A stretch of 64,000 nucleotides of DNA from a bacterium 0.1xD8-71. GTDB taxonomy: Bacteria > Bacillota > Clostridia > Lachnospirales > Lachnospiraceae. Below the pieces are notes generated by a model. The model did no database searches. It was not told the DNA's origin and worked only from the letters and a program-made list of their open reading frames with translations. This document shows positions 26,284 to 34,497 of this stretch, piece after piece; the first letter of the stretch is position 1; every line of letters begins with the position of its first letter. Made by a program: the position numbers and the translations under genes. Where the stretch lies: NCBI GenBank assembly GCA_003612405.1, contig RAYR01000009.1, forward strand, positions 159,461 through 223,460, written 5' to 3'.

Positions 26284-26895
26284 ATGAGCACATTTTTAGG
26301 TTCGATTCATCACTGGCTATACGGAAAAATAGAGTTCCAAAACGGGCTAGTTGAAAGATTATCAGATATGATAAGCAAAAACGGGTATGATGATGGCATT
26401 CTTTCCGAAATGGAACAAAAGTATGGGGCGGTGGAGAAAGGCAGTCTTGAAAATATGATTGATAACAGTAATATACATGGCTGGTTACAGGATAAAATCG
26501 CTGCCGCTGAAAACCGCCTTGCTTTTCTGGTCATCTCAACGATGGATGCCCATTCTGAATGTATGCCGGATATTGCGAATGCTGCATATGAGTATGGACG
26601 GAGCAGGAAACTGTCGGGGAAAACAAGCGCAGAAGAAGTTTATAGGCATTTAGATAATCTGCTATTGAACGGAATGCCTTGTGACAGGGTTAATACTGTG
26701 GTTTCCATAAGTCAGGAGGCAGTAGTATGGAAACAGACTGTGGATATACATTTGCCATATTGGGAAGCATTACAAGGAGATGTCAGTCATTATTATGACC
26801 TGAAGGAGAGGCTGGTCGCAGGTATTTTGGAGGGCAGCGGTTTTTCCTACAAATATTTAGGAAATCAGACATTCACATTGATTAAGGAGGGATAA
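26284..26895 (+). CDS. Unknown protein in redox operon
   Basis: I do not recognise this 203-residue protein. It has no membrane segment or CxxC motif; scattered His and Cys (HSECMPD, GMPCDRV) could bind metal. The N-terminal half looks helical (HHWLYGKIEFQNGLVERL). A later part (AVVWKQTVDIHLPYWEALQG) looks beta-containing and is followed by another helix. It sits 10 bases after DUF1858 and 4 before the hemerythrin gene, so it is a fixed member of the operon and shares its control. Confidence 0.7.
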   Translation: MSTFLGSIHHWLYGKIEFQNGLVERLSDMISKNGYDDGILSEMEQKYGAVEKGSLENMIDNSNIHGWLQDKIAAAENRLAFLVISTMDAHSECMPDIANAAYEYGRSRKLSGKTSAEEVYRHLDNLLLNGMPCDRVNTVVSISQEAVVWKQTVDIHLPYWEALQGDVSHYYDLKERLVAGILEGSGFSYKYLGNQTFTLIKEG

Positions 26896-26898
26896 ATA

Positions 26899-27444
26899 AT
26901 GTATGGAATTGATTTACTGATGAAAGAACATGAGAATATCGTAGCACTGACTAAGCATTTAAGGAGAACCTGCTGTGCTGTGATTGAGGGGGCAGACATT
27001 GATGTTCAGGAGTTTCTGGAGTGTATTGATTTTGCAAGAACTTATGCAGACAAGCATCATCATGGAAAGGAAGAACAGATATTGTTTCGGTTTATGCTTA
27101 ATAATTCCGATCCTGTTGCAGAAAAACTGGTGCGCAATGGAATGCTGGTGGAACATGACTTCGGAAGATTCCATATCGGGGAATTGGAGAACGCAGTTAA
27201 GCAGTATGCCAGTGTTCCGACTACAGAAGGAAAGCTGGATATCGTCACCCATGCATCGGGTTATGTGGATTTATTGCAGCGTCACATTGAGAAAGAAGAT
27301 ACCGTCTGCTACACTTATGCATTACGAACACTGTCAGAGGAATGCAAAGCGCAGATTGATGAACAGACAAGAGCGTTTGAGAAAAAAGCGGAACAGGACG
27401 GCATACAGGAGAAATATATTACATGGTTAGAAAAAAGGAGATAG
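26899..27444 (+). CDS. Hemerythrin HHE-type iron-binding protein
   Basis: This is a four-helix hemerythrin-like protein. Iron-ligand candidates are His in LLMKEHENI, DKHHHGKEEQILF, VEHDFGRFH and LQRHIEKEDTVCY, spaced as in HHE domains (Pfam Hemerythrin). The di-iron centre would bind O2 or NO or act in iron-sulfur repair, as in the YtfE/Ric group, but the N-terminal ScdA domain of Ric is absent. It starts 4 bases after the previous gene. Confidence 0.88.
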   Translation: MYGIDLLMKEHENIVALTKHLRRTCCAVIEGADIDVQEFLECIDFARTYADKHHHGKEEQILFRFMLNNSDPVAEKLVRNGMLVEHDFGRFHIGELENAVKQYASVPTTEGKLDIVTHASGYVDLLQRHIEKEDTVCYTYALRTLSEECKAQIDEQTRAFEKKAEQDGIQEKYITWLEKRR

Positions 27445-27448
27445 GCGA

Positions 27449-27685
27449 ATGGGTAAAGTTGTTGATTTCACAAAAACAGTTTCAGAGCTGGTAAGTGAAA
27501 ATCCTGAAATAAAAGAGGTATTGGCAGAAGCAGGGTTTAAGGAAATTATAAAGCCTATGTCTTTAGCTGTAATGGGTAAGGTAATGACGATACCAAATGG
27601 AGCTGCCATAAAAAATATTCCTATGGACAAAGTTTTTGAAACTTTTGAGAAACATGGGTTTGAGGTGAAAACAGAAACATCTTGA
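27449..27685 (+). CDS. DUF1858-like protein without the Cys pair
   Basis: A 78-residue protein of the DUF1858 fold: VVDFTKTVSELVSENPEIKE followed by VLAEAGFKEIIKPMSLAVMG. Unlike the shorter paralogue at 26088 it has no Cys at all, so it cannot do thiol chemistry. It resembles the N-terminal domain found before hemerythrin domains in other proteins, so it may partner the hemerythrin protein immediately upstream (4-base gap). Confidence 0.7.
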   Translation: MGKVVDFTKTVSELVSENPEIKEVLAEAGFKEIIKPMSLAVMGKVMTIPNGAAIKNIPMDKVFETFEKHGFEVKTETS

Positions 27686-27730
27686 ACGGGTGGTTAAAAA
27701 TCAGGCTGAGGGAAGGAGCAAACGAACAGT

Positions 27731-28060
27731 ATGGAAAAAATAAAAAATATAGACAAGGCAGAAATTTTAGTTTTAAAAGAACAGGTTGCTTACCAAAGCA
27801 ATCAGGTTGTAAGCAGGACTTTAGCACAAAATAATGCGCTGAGTGTCACATTGTTTTCTTTTGACAAGGGAGAAGAAATCAGCAGCCATGAGTCCAGTGG
27901 TGATGCCTTTGTGATTTGTTTGGATGGCGTTGGCGAGATTACGATTGATGACAAAAAGTATGAACTGCATGAGGGAGAATCTATCGTAATGCCCGCAAAA
28001 CACCCTCATGCGGTCTTGGGTAAAGAGCAGTTTAAAATGTTGCTGGTTGTTGTATTTTAG
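27731..28060 (+). CDS. Cupin-domain protein
   Basis: A 109-residue single-domain cupin. The fold motifs are visible as GEEISSHESSGDAFVICLDG and HEGESIVMPAKHPHAVLG; the His and Glu residues are consistent with a metal site. It has a GGAAGGAG site and follows the DUF1858-like gene by 45 bases. The ligand is unknown. Small cupins are often found beside hcp and ferredoxin genes in Clostridia. Confidence 0.82.
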   Translation: MEKIKNIDKAEILVLKEQVAYQSNQVVSRTLAQNNALSVTLFSFDKGEEISSHESSGDAFVICLDGVGEITIDDKKYELHEGESIVMPAKHPHAVLGKEQFKMLLVVVF

Positions 28061-28077
28061 CGAAAGGGGGATGCGGC

Positions 28078-28266
28078 ATGAGGGTGAATGTAGATCAGAA
28101 TGCTTGTATTGGATGCGGGCTGTGTGTTGGGATGGCACCTGATGTATTCCGTATGAATGACGATGATAAGGCGGAGGGGTATCAGGACTCTGCACCGGAA
28201 AACGAAAGCATGGTACAGGATGCCGTTCGTTCCTGTCCTGTTTCCGCTATTGAATGGGAGGAATAG
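28078..28266 (+). CDS. Single-cluster [4Fe-4S] ferredoxin
   Basis: A 62-residue ferredoxin with CIGCGLC near the N-terminus and a fourth Cys in SCPVSAIEWEE. This is the one-cluster pattern (CxxCxxCx(n)C) with no second complete cluster. It supplies electrons in the redox operon and is the last intact gene before the broken lactate dehydrogenase. Confidence 0.88.
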   Translation: MRVNVDQNACIGCGLCVGMAPDVFRMNDDDKAEGYQDSAPENESMVQDAVRSCPVSAIEWEE

Positions 28267-28268
28267 AG

Positions 28269-28765
28269 ATGATAAAAACAATTAACCCAAGAAAAGCAGC
28301 AGTCATCGGCTGTGGATTTGTAGGCGCTGCAACAGCATTTACACTGATGCAGAGCAGGCTGTTCACTGAAATGGTGCTTCTTGATGCAAATTATGATAAA
28401 GCAGACGGAGAAGCAAAGGACATTTCGCATGGCGTTCCGTTTGCCGGACAGATGAAGATTTATGCAGGAGGCTATGATGACCTGATGGATGCTTCTATTG
28501 TCATTGTGACTGCCGGGGCAAACCAGAAGCCGAATGAAACAAGGCTCGATTTAGTACATAAAAATGTTGCTATCTACAAAAGCATCATTCCTGAAATTGC
28601 AAAGCGCAATTTTAAAGGAATATTGCTGATTGTATCAAATCCGGTTGATATTCTTACTTATGCTGCTGTAAAGCTGAGCGGGTTTCCTGAAAAAAGAGTA
28701 ATTGGTTCCGGAACGGTTCTTGATACCGCAAGGCTAAAATATGCGCTTAGTAAACATTTAGGGGT
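28269..28765 (+). pseudogene. ldh: L-lactate dehydrogenase, 3'-truncated
   Basis: The start ATG at 28269 follows GGGAGGAATAG. The N-terminal NAD-binding half is normal: AAVIGCGFVGAATAFTLMQS, AGANQKPNETRLDLVHKN with the catalytic Arg, VSNPVDILTYAAVKLSG and GSGTVLDTARLKYALSKHLG. At about residue 164 the frame enters insertion-sequence DNA and stops at 28847. The active-site His segment (GEHGD) and the whole C-terminal half are gone. It cannot be a working enzyme. Confidence 0.9.
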
Positions 28766-29855
28766 AGCCACCTTGGCTATGAGACAAATGATCACGGTTA
28801 CAAAGAAACCGATAACCGCAGAAATGGATATACCCATAAAAGTTTAAAGACCACAATGGGTGAAGTTGAGATCGACACGCCCCGTGACCGGGATGGGTCC
28901 TTTGACCCGCAGCTCATACCCAAGCGTTCAAAGATGTGAGCGGCATAGAGGAAAAAGTCTTATCCATGTATGCAAGAGGAATGAGCCAGCGTGATATAGC
29001 AGATACGATCGAAGATATCTATGGATTTGAAATATCCCAAGAAACGATCTCGAATATAACAGATCAGGTGATTGAAACGGCTAATGAATGGCAGAACCGC
29101 CCCCTTAAGAAGTTTTACACATTCCTCTTTGTGGACTGCCTGTATGTAAACATACGAAAAGATATGGAAACAAAAAGCTGTGCCGTATATGTGGTCTTAG
29201 GGTATGATGTAAATGGGATCAAAGATATCCTTGGCATCTGGATCGGGGAGGCAGAGGGAAAGCATTACTGGATGCAGATATTTGATGAGATCAAGAACCG
29301 TGGTGCGGAAGACATTCTTTTTATCAGCATGGACGGCGTGTCGGGGTTGGAGGAAGGGGCAAGATCCATTTTCAAGGATGTGACTGTCCAGAGGTGCATC
29401 GGGCACCTGATCCGTAATTCCGTCAGATACATACCCTCCAAAGACTACAAGGCATTTACCGCCCAGTTGAAGAAAGTGTACGGTGCGGCCAGTCTGAAAG
29501 CGGCAGAGGCGGAGTTTGAACGGTTCAGACAGGCGTGGAACCAGTATCCGGGTGCAGTAGATGTATGGAACCGCAACTGGACGCATGTGGAACAGCTGTA
29601 CAATTACGGGAGCGCCGTACGAAAGGTAATGTATACCACGAAAGCAATAGAGTCAGTCAATTCCAGTTTCAGGAAGGTGACAAAAAAGGCTCTTTTCCCA
29701 GTGAAGACGCTGTCCTGAAAGCCATATATCTGAGGATTACAGAATTGTATAAGAAATGGAACGGCCGCCCGGTGTCAAACTGGGCACTGGTCAGGAACCA
29801 GCCTTCGATGGATGATAAGATCCAAAAGCGCATACTGAAATACGAAGATTTTTAA
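28766..29855 (+). pseudogene. IS256-family transposase, 5'-truncated and frameshifted
   Basis: Conceptual translation joined over two frame changes gives an IS256-type transposase lacking its first ~80-90 residues. The remaining parts are HLGYETNDHGYKETDNRRNG ... GEVEIDTPRDRDGSFDPQL, then SGIEEKVLSMYARGMSQRDI ... FLFVDCLYVNIRK ... ISMDGVSGLEEG and finally AIESVNSSFRKVTKK ... LYKKWNGRPVSNW. The first frame change is a missing base near 28932 (TTCAAAGATGTGAGC). The second is in an A run at 29682-29687, six As where seven are needed. DDE residues (DCLY, DGVSG and the later Glu) are present but the product cannot be made whole. Confidence 0.85.
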
Positions 29856-29916
29856 GAGGATATCCGGCCACCTTAAATCGCAAAAAAATTTACACACTTT
29901 ACTTGACAAAGCCCCG
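28766..29916 (+). mobile_element. Remnant of an IS256-family insertion sequence
   Basis: The left end is missing; the element begins inside the transposase directly against ldh codons. The right end is probably near ACTTGACAAAGCCCC at about 29900-29916, about 45-60 bases after the transposase stop. No left terminal inverted repeat or target duplication can be found, as expected if a deletion removed the left end and the 3' half of ldh together. Confidence 0.65.
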
Positions 29917-30055
29917 CTAAAACTGATATGGCAATGGTATTGAGATTTTCGACAGAGTATTTATTCTGCACCTACATACGTTCCTGACCTATATTGTTAA
30001 ATCTGGAATTATATCGTTCACACCCTGAAGATTAATGCGTTATAAAATCCCACAA

Positions 30056-30084
30056 TTTACTTTTGAGCCTTACTATGCTATACT
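30056..30084 (+). promoter_or_regulatory. SigA-type promoter of ychF
   Basis: TTTACT at 30056 and TATACT at 30079 are separated by 17 bases. The start codon is about 45 bases downstream of the expected start point. Confidence 0.7.
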
Positions 30085-30135
30085 ATCATAGCTGTTGAGG
30101 TTCTTTTTAGAGTAAACACGGAGGAATAAGATAAA

Positions 30136-31233
30136 ATGAAACTGGGAATCGTCGGTCTTCCCAACGTTGGGAAAAGCACTCTTTTTAATTCTTTGACAAA
30201 GGCAGGGGCGGAATCTGCTAATTATCCGTTCTGCACCATTGATCCCAATATCGGTATTGTTGCGGTGCCGGATGAGCGGCTGAAACTACTGGGGGACATG
30301 TATCATTCCAAGAAAGTGACGCCTGCCACCATTGAGTTTGTGGATATCGCCGGACTTGTAAAGGGCGCCTCCAAAGGGGAAGGACTTGGCAACCAGTTTT
30401 TGAGCAATATCCGGGAGGTGGATGCCATTGTTCATGTGGTGCGCTGCTTTGAGGATTCCAATATTGTGCATGTGGATGGCACCATCGATCCTCTGCGGGA
30501 TATTGAGACCATCAATCTGGAATTGATTTTTTCTGATCTGGAGATACTGGACAGAAGGATAGCCAAGGTGGCCAGGACTGCCAAGATGGATAAAACGGCA
30601 GCGAAAGAAATGGCACTTTTAGAGCGTTTAAAAGCGCATCTGGAGGAAGGCAGACTGGCCAGGGGATTTGAAACGGAAGATGAGGATGAGCAGGTATGGC
30701 TTGCTTCTTACAATCTGTTGACTTACAAACCGGTGATTTTTGCGGCCAATGTGGCGGAGGATGATTTGTCAGATGACGGAGCATCCAATACGGGAGTTGC
30801 CAGGGTGAAGGAATTTGCACAGACAAACGGCAGTGAGGTGTTTGTAATCTGTGCCCAGATCGAACAGGAGATTGCAGAGTTAGATGAGGAAGAGACTGCC
30901 ATGTTTCTGGAGGATCTGGGATTGTCGGAGTCCGGGTTACAGAAATTGATTCGGGCAAGTTACAGGCTTCTTGGTCTGATGAGTTTCCTTACGGCAGGTG
31001 AGGATGAGACCAGGGCATGGACAATTAAGATTGGCACCAAAGCGCCCCAGGCAGCAGGGAAGATCCATACGGACTTCGAGAGAGGATTTATCAAGGCGGA
31101 AGTCGTAAATTATAAGGATCTGCTGGAACATGGTTCTCTTGCGGCGGCGCGGGAGAAGGGTCTGGTAGGTATGGAAGGCAAGGAGTATGTGGTGCAGGAC
31201 GGGGATGTGATCCTGTTTCGGTTTAATGTGTAA
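30136..31233 (+). CDS. ychF: Redox-regulated ATPase / Obg-family GTPase YchF
   Basis: YchF is an Obg-like P-loop NTPase, preferring ATP in most organisms, that associates with ribosomes. The protein has [15 protein letters not shown] (Walker A), [30 protein letters not shown] and a C-terminal TGS domain ([20 protein letters not shown]). Its 365 residues are typical. It starts after GGAGGAATAAG and marks the return to core genes after the accessory block. Confidence 0.96.
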   Translation: MKLGIVGLPNVGKSTLFNSLTKAGAESANYPFCTIDPNIGIVAVPDERLKLLGDMYHSKKVTPATIEFVDIAGLVKGASKGEGLGNQFLSNIREVDAIVHVVRCFEDSNIVHVDGTIDPLRDIETINLELIFSDLEILDRRIAKVARTAKMDKTAAKEMALLERLKAHLEEGRLARGFETEDEDEQVWLASYNLLTYKPVIFAANVAEDDLSDDGASNTGVARVKEFAQTNGSEVFVICAQIEQEIAELDEEETAMFLEDLGLSESGLQKLIRASYRLLGLMSFLTAGEDETRAWTIKIGTKAPQAAGKIHTDFERGFIKAEVVNYKDLLEHGSLAAAREKGLVGMEGKEYVVQDGDVILFRFNV

Positions 31234-31244
31234 TAGCAATGAGC

Positions 31245-31369
31245 AACTGCGCCTGCATGAGTATCCAATGCGTGACCGCTTGCGGACAAGGCATTGGGTA
31301 CTCATGTAGGCATAGGGCGAACGCCCGACATGAATAGAATACGTCAGTATTCTATGAATGGCAGCAGTT
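31245..31369 (+). other. Highly structured intergenic RNA-like element between ychF and lgt
   Basis: Outer arms AACTGC (31245-31250) and GCAGTT (31364-31369) enclose three hairpins. The first is a 21-bp stem (31251-31271 with 31291-31311, only G-U exceptions) topped by CCGCTTGCGG. The second is GGGC-GAAC-GCCC (31315-31326). The third is ATAGAATAC-GTCA-GTATTCTAT (31334-31355). There is no T run at the end, so it is not a plain terminator. It ends just before the Shine-Dalgarno of lgt and may be a leader structure or an intergenic palindromic repeat. Confidence 0.6.
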
Positions 31370-31385
31370 AAAAGGGAGGTCCGGT

Positions 31386-32297
31386 ATGCAGGATATGATG
31401 GACAGGATGGATATAGCATTTCCCAATCTGGGAATTTATCTGGAAAATGTGCCGAAGAGTTTTCATGTTTTTGGATTTGAGATTGCCTTTTATGGTCTGA
31501 TCATAGGAATCGGCGTGCTCTGCGGAGTGCTTCTGGCGGCGTATGTGGCCAGAAAAGAAAAGTTTGATGCCGATGTCATCTGGGATTTTGCCATCTATGC
31601 GATTATCTTTTCCATTATCGGGGCGCGGATTTATTATGTGGTCTTTGCCTGGGACAGGTATAAGAATGACCTGCTCGGTATCTTTCAGTTACGAAACGGC
31701 GGTCTGGCAATCTATGGTGCAGTGATTGCGGCGTTTACAACCCTGGGGATATACTGTAAAGTAAAGAAGCAGAACTTCTTGCAGATTGCAGATATCTGTG
31801 TGCCCGGTCTGGTGCTGGGACAGGTGATAGGCCGGTGGGGTAATTTTATGAACCGGGAAGTGTTCGGAGAATATACGGACTCTTTTCTGGCTATGCGTCT
31901 GCCGGTGGATGCAGTTCGGGCCAGTGATATTTCCGAGAAAATATCTGCCCATATGATAGAGGGAACCAACTATATCCAGGTGCATCCGACCTTTCTCTAT
32001 GAAAGTCTCTGGAATCTGGCATTGTTGCTTCTCATGCTCTGTTACAGACGATATAAGAAATTTGAGGGCGAACAGTCGCTTTTGTATCTTGGAGGCTATG
32101 GTCTGGGCCGTGCCTGGATTGAAGGGATTCGTACCGACACGCTCTTTATTCCCCACACAACTGTAGCGGTGTCACAGGTACTGGCGATTGTGCTCTTTGT
32201 GGTATCTCTTGCGGCGGATCTTGTCATCCGGCAGCGCATAAAGAAAAAGACCACTCCTGCCGTGACGCTGGGGAGCGGTACAGAATCAGGTAAATAA
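31386..32297 (+). CDS. lgt: Prolipoprotein diacylglyceryl transferase
   Basis: Lgt moves diacylglycerol from phosphatidylglycerol to the Cys of prolipoproteins in the membrane. The 303-residue protein has about seven hydrophobic segments and the family signature GRWGNFMNREVFG. HPTFLYESLWN and a motif with GLGRAWIEGIRTD follow. It begins after AAAGGGAGGT. A terminator follows, separating it from the division cluster. Confidence 0.95.
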   Translation: MQDMMDRMDIAFPNLGIYLENVPKSFHVFGFEIAFYGLIIGIGVLCGVLLAAYVARKEKFDADVIWDFAIYAIIFSIIGARIYYVVFAWDRYKNDLLGIFQLRNGGLAIYGAVIAAFTTLGIYCKVKKQNFLQIADICVPGLVLGQVIGRWGNFMNREVFGEYTDSFLAMRLPVDAVRASDISEKISAHMIEGTNYIQVHPTFLYESLWNLALLLLMLCYRRYKKFEGEQSLLYLGGYGLGRAWIEGIRTDTLFIPHTTVAVSQVLAIVLFVVSLAADLVIRQRIKKKTTPAVTLGSGTESGK

Positions 32298-32320
32298 AAT
32301 AAAGGAAAGAAGAGGATATG

Positions 32321-32360
32321 ACCCTCTGTACATTTTACAATGTATGGAGGGTATTTTTTT
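32321..32360 (+). terminator. Rho-independent terminator after lgt
   Basis: The arms ACCCTCTGTACA and TGTATGGAGGGT form a 12-bp stem with one wobble pair and are followed by seven Ts. Confidence 0.9.
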
Positions 32361-32381
32361 GAGCTTTTTTCTAACTTTTCC

Positions 32382-32410
32382 TTGCAATATACGCTGTGAT
32401 AGTATAAAAT
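32382..32410 (+). promoter_or_regulatory. SigA-type promoter of the division/cell-wall cluster
   Basis: TTGCAA at 32382 and TAAAAT at 32405 are separated by 17 bases. The MraZ operator begins just after the -10 element, so a bound MraZ would cover the start point. Confidence 0.7.
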
Positions 32411-32417
32411 TATAGTA

Positions 32418-32454
32418 AAAGTGGTGGAAAGTGGGATAAAGTGGAGTAAAGTGG
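32418..32454 (+). promoter_or_regulatory. MraZ operator: four AAAGTGG repeats at 10-bp period
   Basis: AAAGTGG occurs at 32418, 32428, 32438 and 32448 with an exact 10-base period. MraZ is known to bind tandem GTGG-type repeats at its own promoter in other bacteria. The exact phasing and position just before mraZ make autoregulation very likely. Confidence 0.85.
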
Positions 32455-32512
32455 TTTGAAAACTCCCAGACAGACCTCCATCTTTCCGTGGCAGACCACT
32501 TTCCTTTTTTTG
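32448..32512 (+). promoter_or_regulatory. Possible leader hairpin/attenuator upstream of mraZ
   Basis: The last operator repeat AAAGTGGT (32448-32455) is complementary to ACCACTTT (32496-32503), which is followed by CC and seven Ts. The loop is about 40 bases long. The right arm also makes an inverted fifth MraZ half-site. It could act as a weak terminator in the leader. Confidence 0.45.
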
Positions 32513-32568
32513 GAAAATGTACACAGGCTGTCTTGAACGGCTGATGCACTGGGGCAGGGTGATTGCAC

Positions 32569-33000
32569 ATGTTTATGGGAGAATACAATCACACAATTGA
32601 TACAAAAGGCAGGCTGATTGTTCCTTCAAAATTCCGGGAGACTCTTGGAGAATCTTTCGTGGTAACAAAAGGACTGGACGGATGCCTGTTTGTGTATGAT
32701 AATATAGAATGGAGTATTTTTGAGGAGAAACTAAGAACTCTGCCCATAACGAATAAAGAAGCCAGACAATTCGTGAGATTTTTTCTGGCAGGAGCCACAG
32801 AAGCAGAAGTTGATAAGCAGGGACGAATCTTAGTACCAAATGTGCTGCGGGAGTTTGCAGGACTGAATAAGGATGTAGTTCTCATTGGTGTGGGAAGCAG
32901 GATAGAAATCTGGAGCAGGGAGCGTTTTGACGGCGTGGCAGCCTGCGAAGATATGGATGAGATTGCAGAACACATGGCAGAACTTGGTCTGGGAATCTAG
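32569..33000 (+). CDS. mraZ: Transcriptional regulator MraZ
   Basis: MraZ is a DNA-binding repressor/regulator of the division cluster. The protein has two AbrB-like halves with [20 protein letters not shown] and the second [18 protein letters not shown]. The ATG at 32569 gives the usual MFMGEY start; the open frame begins at a TTG two codons earlier. It follows its own operator by about 115 bases. The Shine-Dalgarno is weak (GGGGCAGGG). Confidence 0.95.
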   Translation: MFMGEYNHTIDTKGRLIVPSKFRETLGESFVVTKGLDGCLFVYDNIEWSIFEEKLRTLPITNKEARQFVRFFLAGATEAEVDKQGRILVPNVLREFAGLNKDVVLIGVGSRIEIWSRERFDGVAACEDMDEIAEHMAELGLGI

Positions 33001-33013
33001 GAGAAGAAGATAA

Positions 33014-33958
33014 ATGGAATTTAAACATACTTCGGTGCTCCTGCATGAAACCATAGAAAACCTTCATATCAAACCGGAAGGCATATATGTGGACGGCACC
33101 CTGGGCGGCGGCGGACATGCCGGCAGGATAGCGGAGAGGCTGCAAGGATCGGGCAGACTGATTGGCATTGATCAGGATGCGGATGCCATTGAAGCGGCAG
33201 GCAGACGCTTAGAACCTTATAGGGAACGCATTACCCTGATCCGGGACAATTATTGTCATATGAAAGAGGCCCTGAAGCAGATCGGTATCGACAAAGTGGA
33301 TGGTATTGTATTGGATCTGGGGGTATCCTCTTTTCAGCTGGATAACATAGAGAGAGGGTTTTCCTATAAGTACGATACAAAACTTGATATGCGGATGGAC
33401 ACGAGACAAAGCCTCAGTGCAAGAGAGATCATTAATGAGTATCCGGAGGCAGATCTTTACCGTATCATCAGAGATTACGGTGAGGAGCAGTTCGCTAAGA
33501 ATATAGCAAAACACATTGTGATGGCCAGAAAGGACAAGCCTGTAGAGACCACAGGACAGCTGTGTGAAATCATTAAAGCAGCGATACCGGCTAAAATGAG
33601 GGCTACGGGCGGACATCCCGCAAAACGTACATTTCAGGCAGTGAGGATTGAGTGCAACAGAGAACTGGAAGTATTAAAAGACTCTCTGGACCAGCTGATT
33701 GATTTATTAAATCCGGGAGGAAGTATTTGCGTAATCACCTTTCATTCCTTAGAGGATAGAATCGTAAAATCTGCTTTTCGTAAAAATGAGAATCCATGTA
33801 CCTGTCCGCCGGATTTCCCGGTTTGTGTATGTGGACAAGTTTCAAGGGGGAAGGTGATAACCAGGAAGCCGATTCTTCCCTCAGAGGAGGAACTGAAGTC
33901 GAATCAGAGAGCCAAGAGCGCTAAACTGCGCGTATTTAGTAAAACAGAGGGGAAATAA
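33014..33958 (+). CDS. rsmH: 16S rRNA (cytosine-1402-N4)-methyltransferase
   Basis: RsmH methylates the N4 of C1402 in 16S rRNA. Family motifs are [28 protein letters not shown] (SAM site), [17 protein letters not shown] and [13 protein letters not shown]. The 314 residues are normal. It follows mraZ by 13 bases, the usual order in the division cluster. Confidence 0.97.
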   Translation: MEFKHTSVLLHETIENLHIKPEGIYVDGTLGGGGHAGRIAERLQGSGRLIGIDQDADAIEAAGRRLEPYRERITLIRDNYCHMKEALKQIGIDKVDGIVLDLGVSSFQLDNIERGFSYKYDTKLDMRMDTRQSLSAREIINEYPEADLYRIIRDYGEEQFAKNIAKHIVMARKDKPVETTGQLCEIIKAAIPAKMRATGGHPAKRTFQAVRIECNRELEVLKDSLDQLIDLLNPGGSICVITFHSLEDRIVKSAFRKNENPCTCPPDFPVCVCGQVSRGKVITRKPILPSEEELKSNQRAKSAKLRVFSKTEGK

Positions 33959-33965
33959 ACAAAGA

Positions 33966-34466
33966 ATGGCAGCGACTCAAAGAAACGCGAACGTAAGGGG
34001 AGAAAGAAACCGCACAGTGAACAGGCACAGTCAGTATTATGTGCAGGGCAATACGGTCAGAAGACCGGATGTGACGGAAGAAATCAGAAAACGTCCGCAG
34101 CGTAAAGTGAATAATAATACTATCAGAAAGAACAGAGAGCGGGCAAAACATATGAGCATCGGTTATGTGATGTTTCTATGCGTGGCACTGGTAGCTACGG
34201 GTATGATCCTCATTTATTATGTGGGGTTACAGTCAGATATTACGAACAGTGTGAAAAATATCTCTAAACTGGAGAGAGAACTGAATGATCTGAAGGTTGC
34301 AAATGATGAGGAATACTGTAGAATAACAAGTAGTATAGATCTGGAAGAAATCAGGCGTGTGGCAATCCAGGAACTAGGGATGCAGTATGCCACACAGGGG
34401 CAGATTATATCTTTTGCCAGCGAAAGTAATGATTATGTCAAACAGATGGCGGAGATTCCCCATTGA
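33966..34466 (+). CDS. FtsL-like septum protein
   Basis: A 166-residue bitopic membrane protein in the FtsL position. A basic cytoplasmic N-terminus (about 60 residues) is followed by one transmembrane segment (GYVMFLCVALVATGMILIYY, about 62-81). A leucine-zipper-like coiled coil comes next (SDITNSVKNISKLERELNDL). The assignment rests on position and architecture, as FtsL proteins have little sequence conservation. It probably forms a complex with the FtsQ (DivIB) product encoded downstream. The cytoplasmic part is longer than usual. Confidence 0.75.
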   Translation: MAATQRNANVRGERNRTVNRHSQYYVQGNTVRRPDVTEEIRKRPQRKVNNNTIRKNRERAKHMSIGYVMFLCVALVATGMILIYYVGLQSDITNSVKNISKLERELNDLKVANDEEYCRITSSIDLEEIRRVAIQELGMQYATQGQIISFASESNDYVKQMAEIPH

Positions 34467-34497
34467 TATTTTGTAAGAGTATGAAGTAGGTGATTGA

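Noticed and set aside
29535..29855. The 106-codon frame at the end of the transposase as a separate protein
   Set aside because: Its second half is the transposase C-terminus in a shifted frame and its first half is out of frame, so it is not an independent gene.
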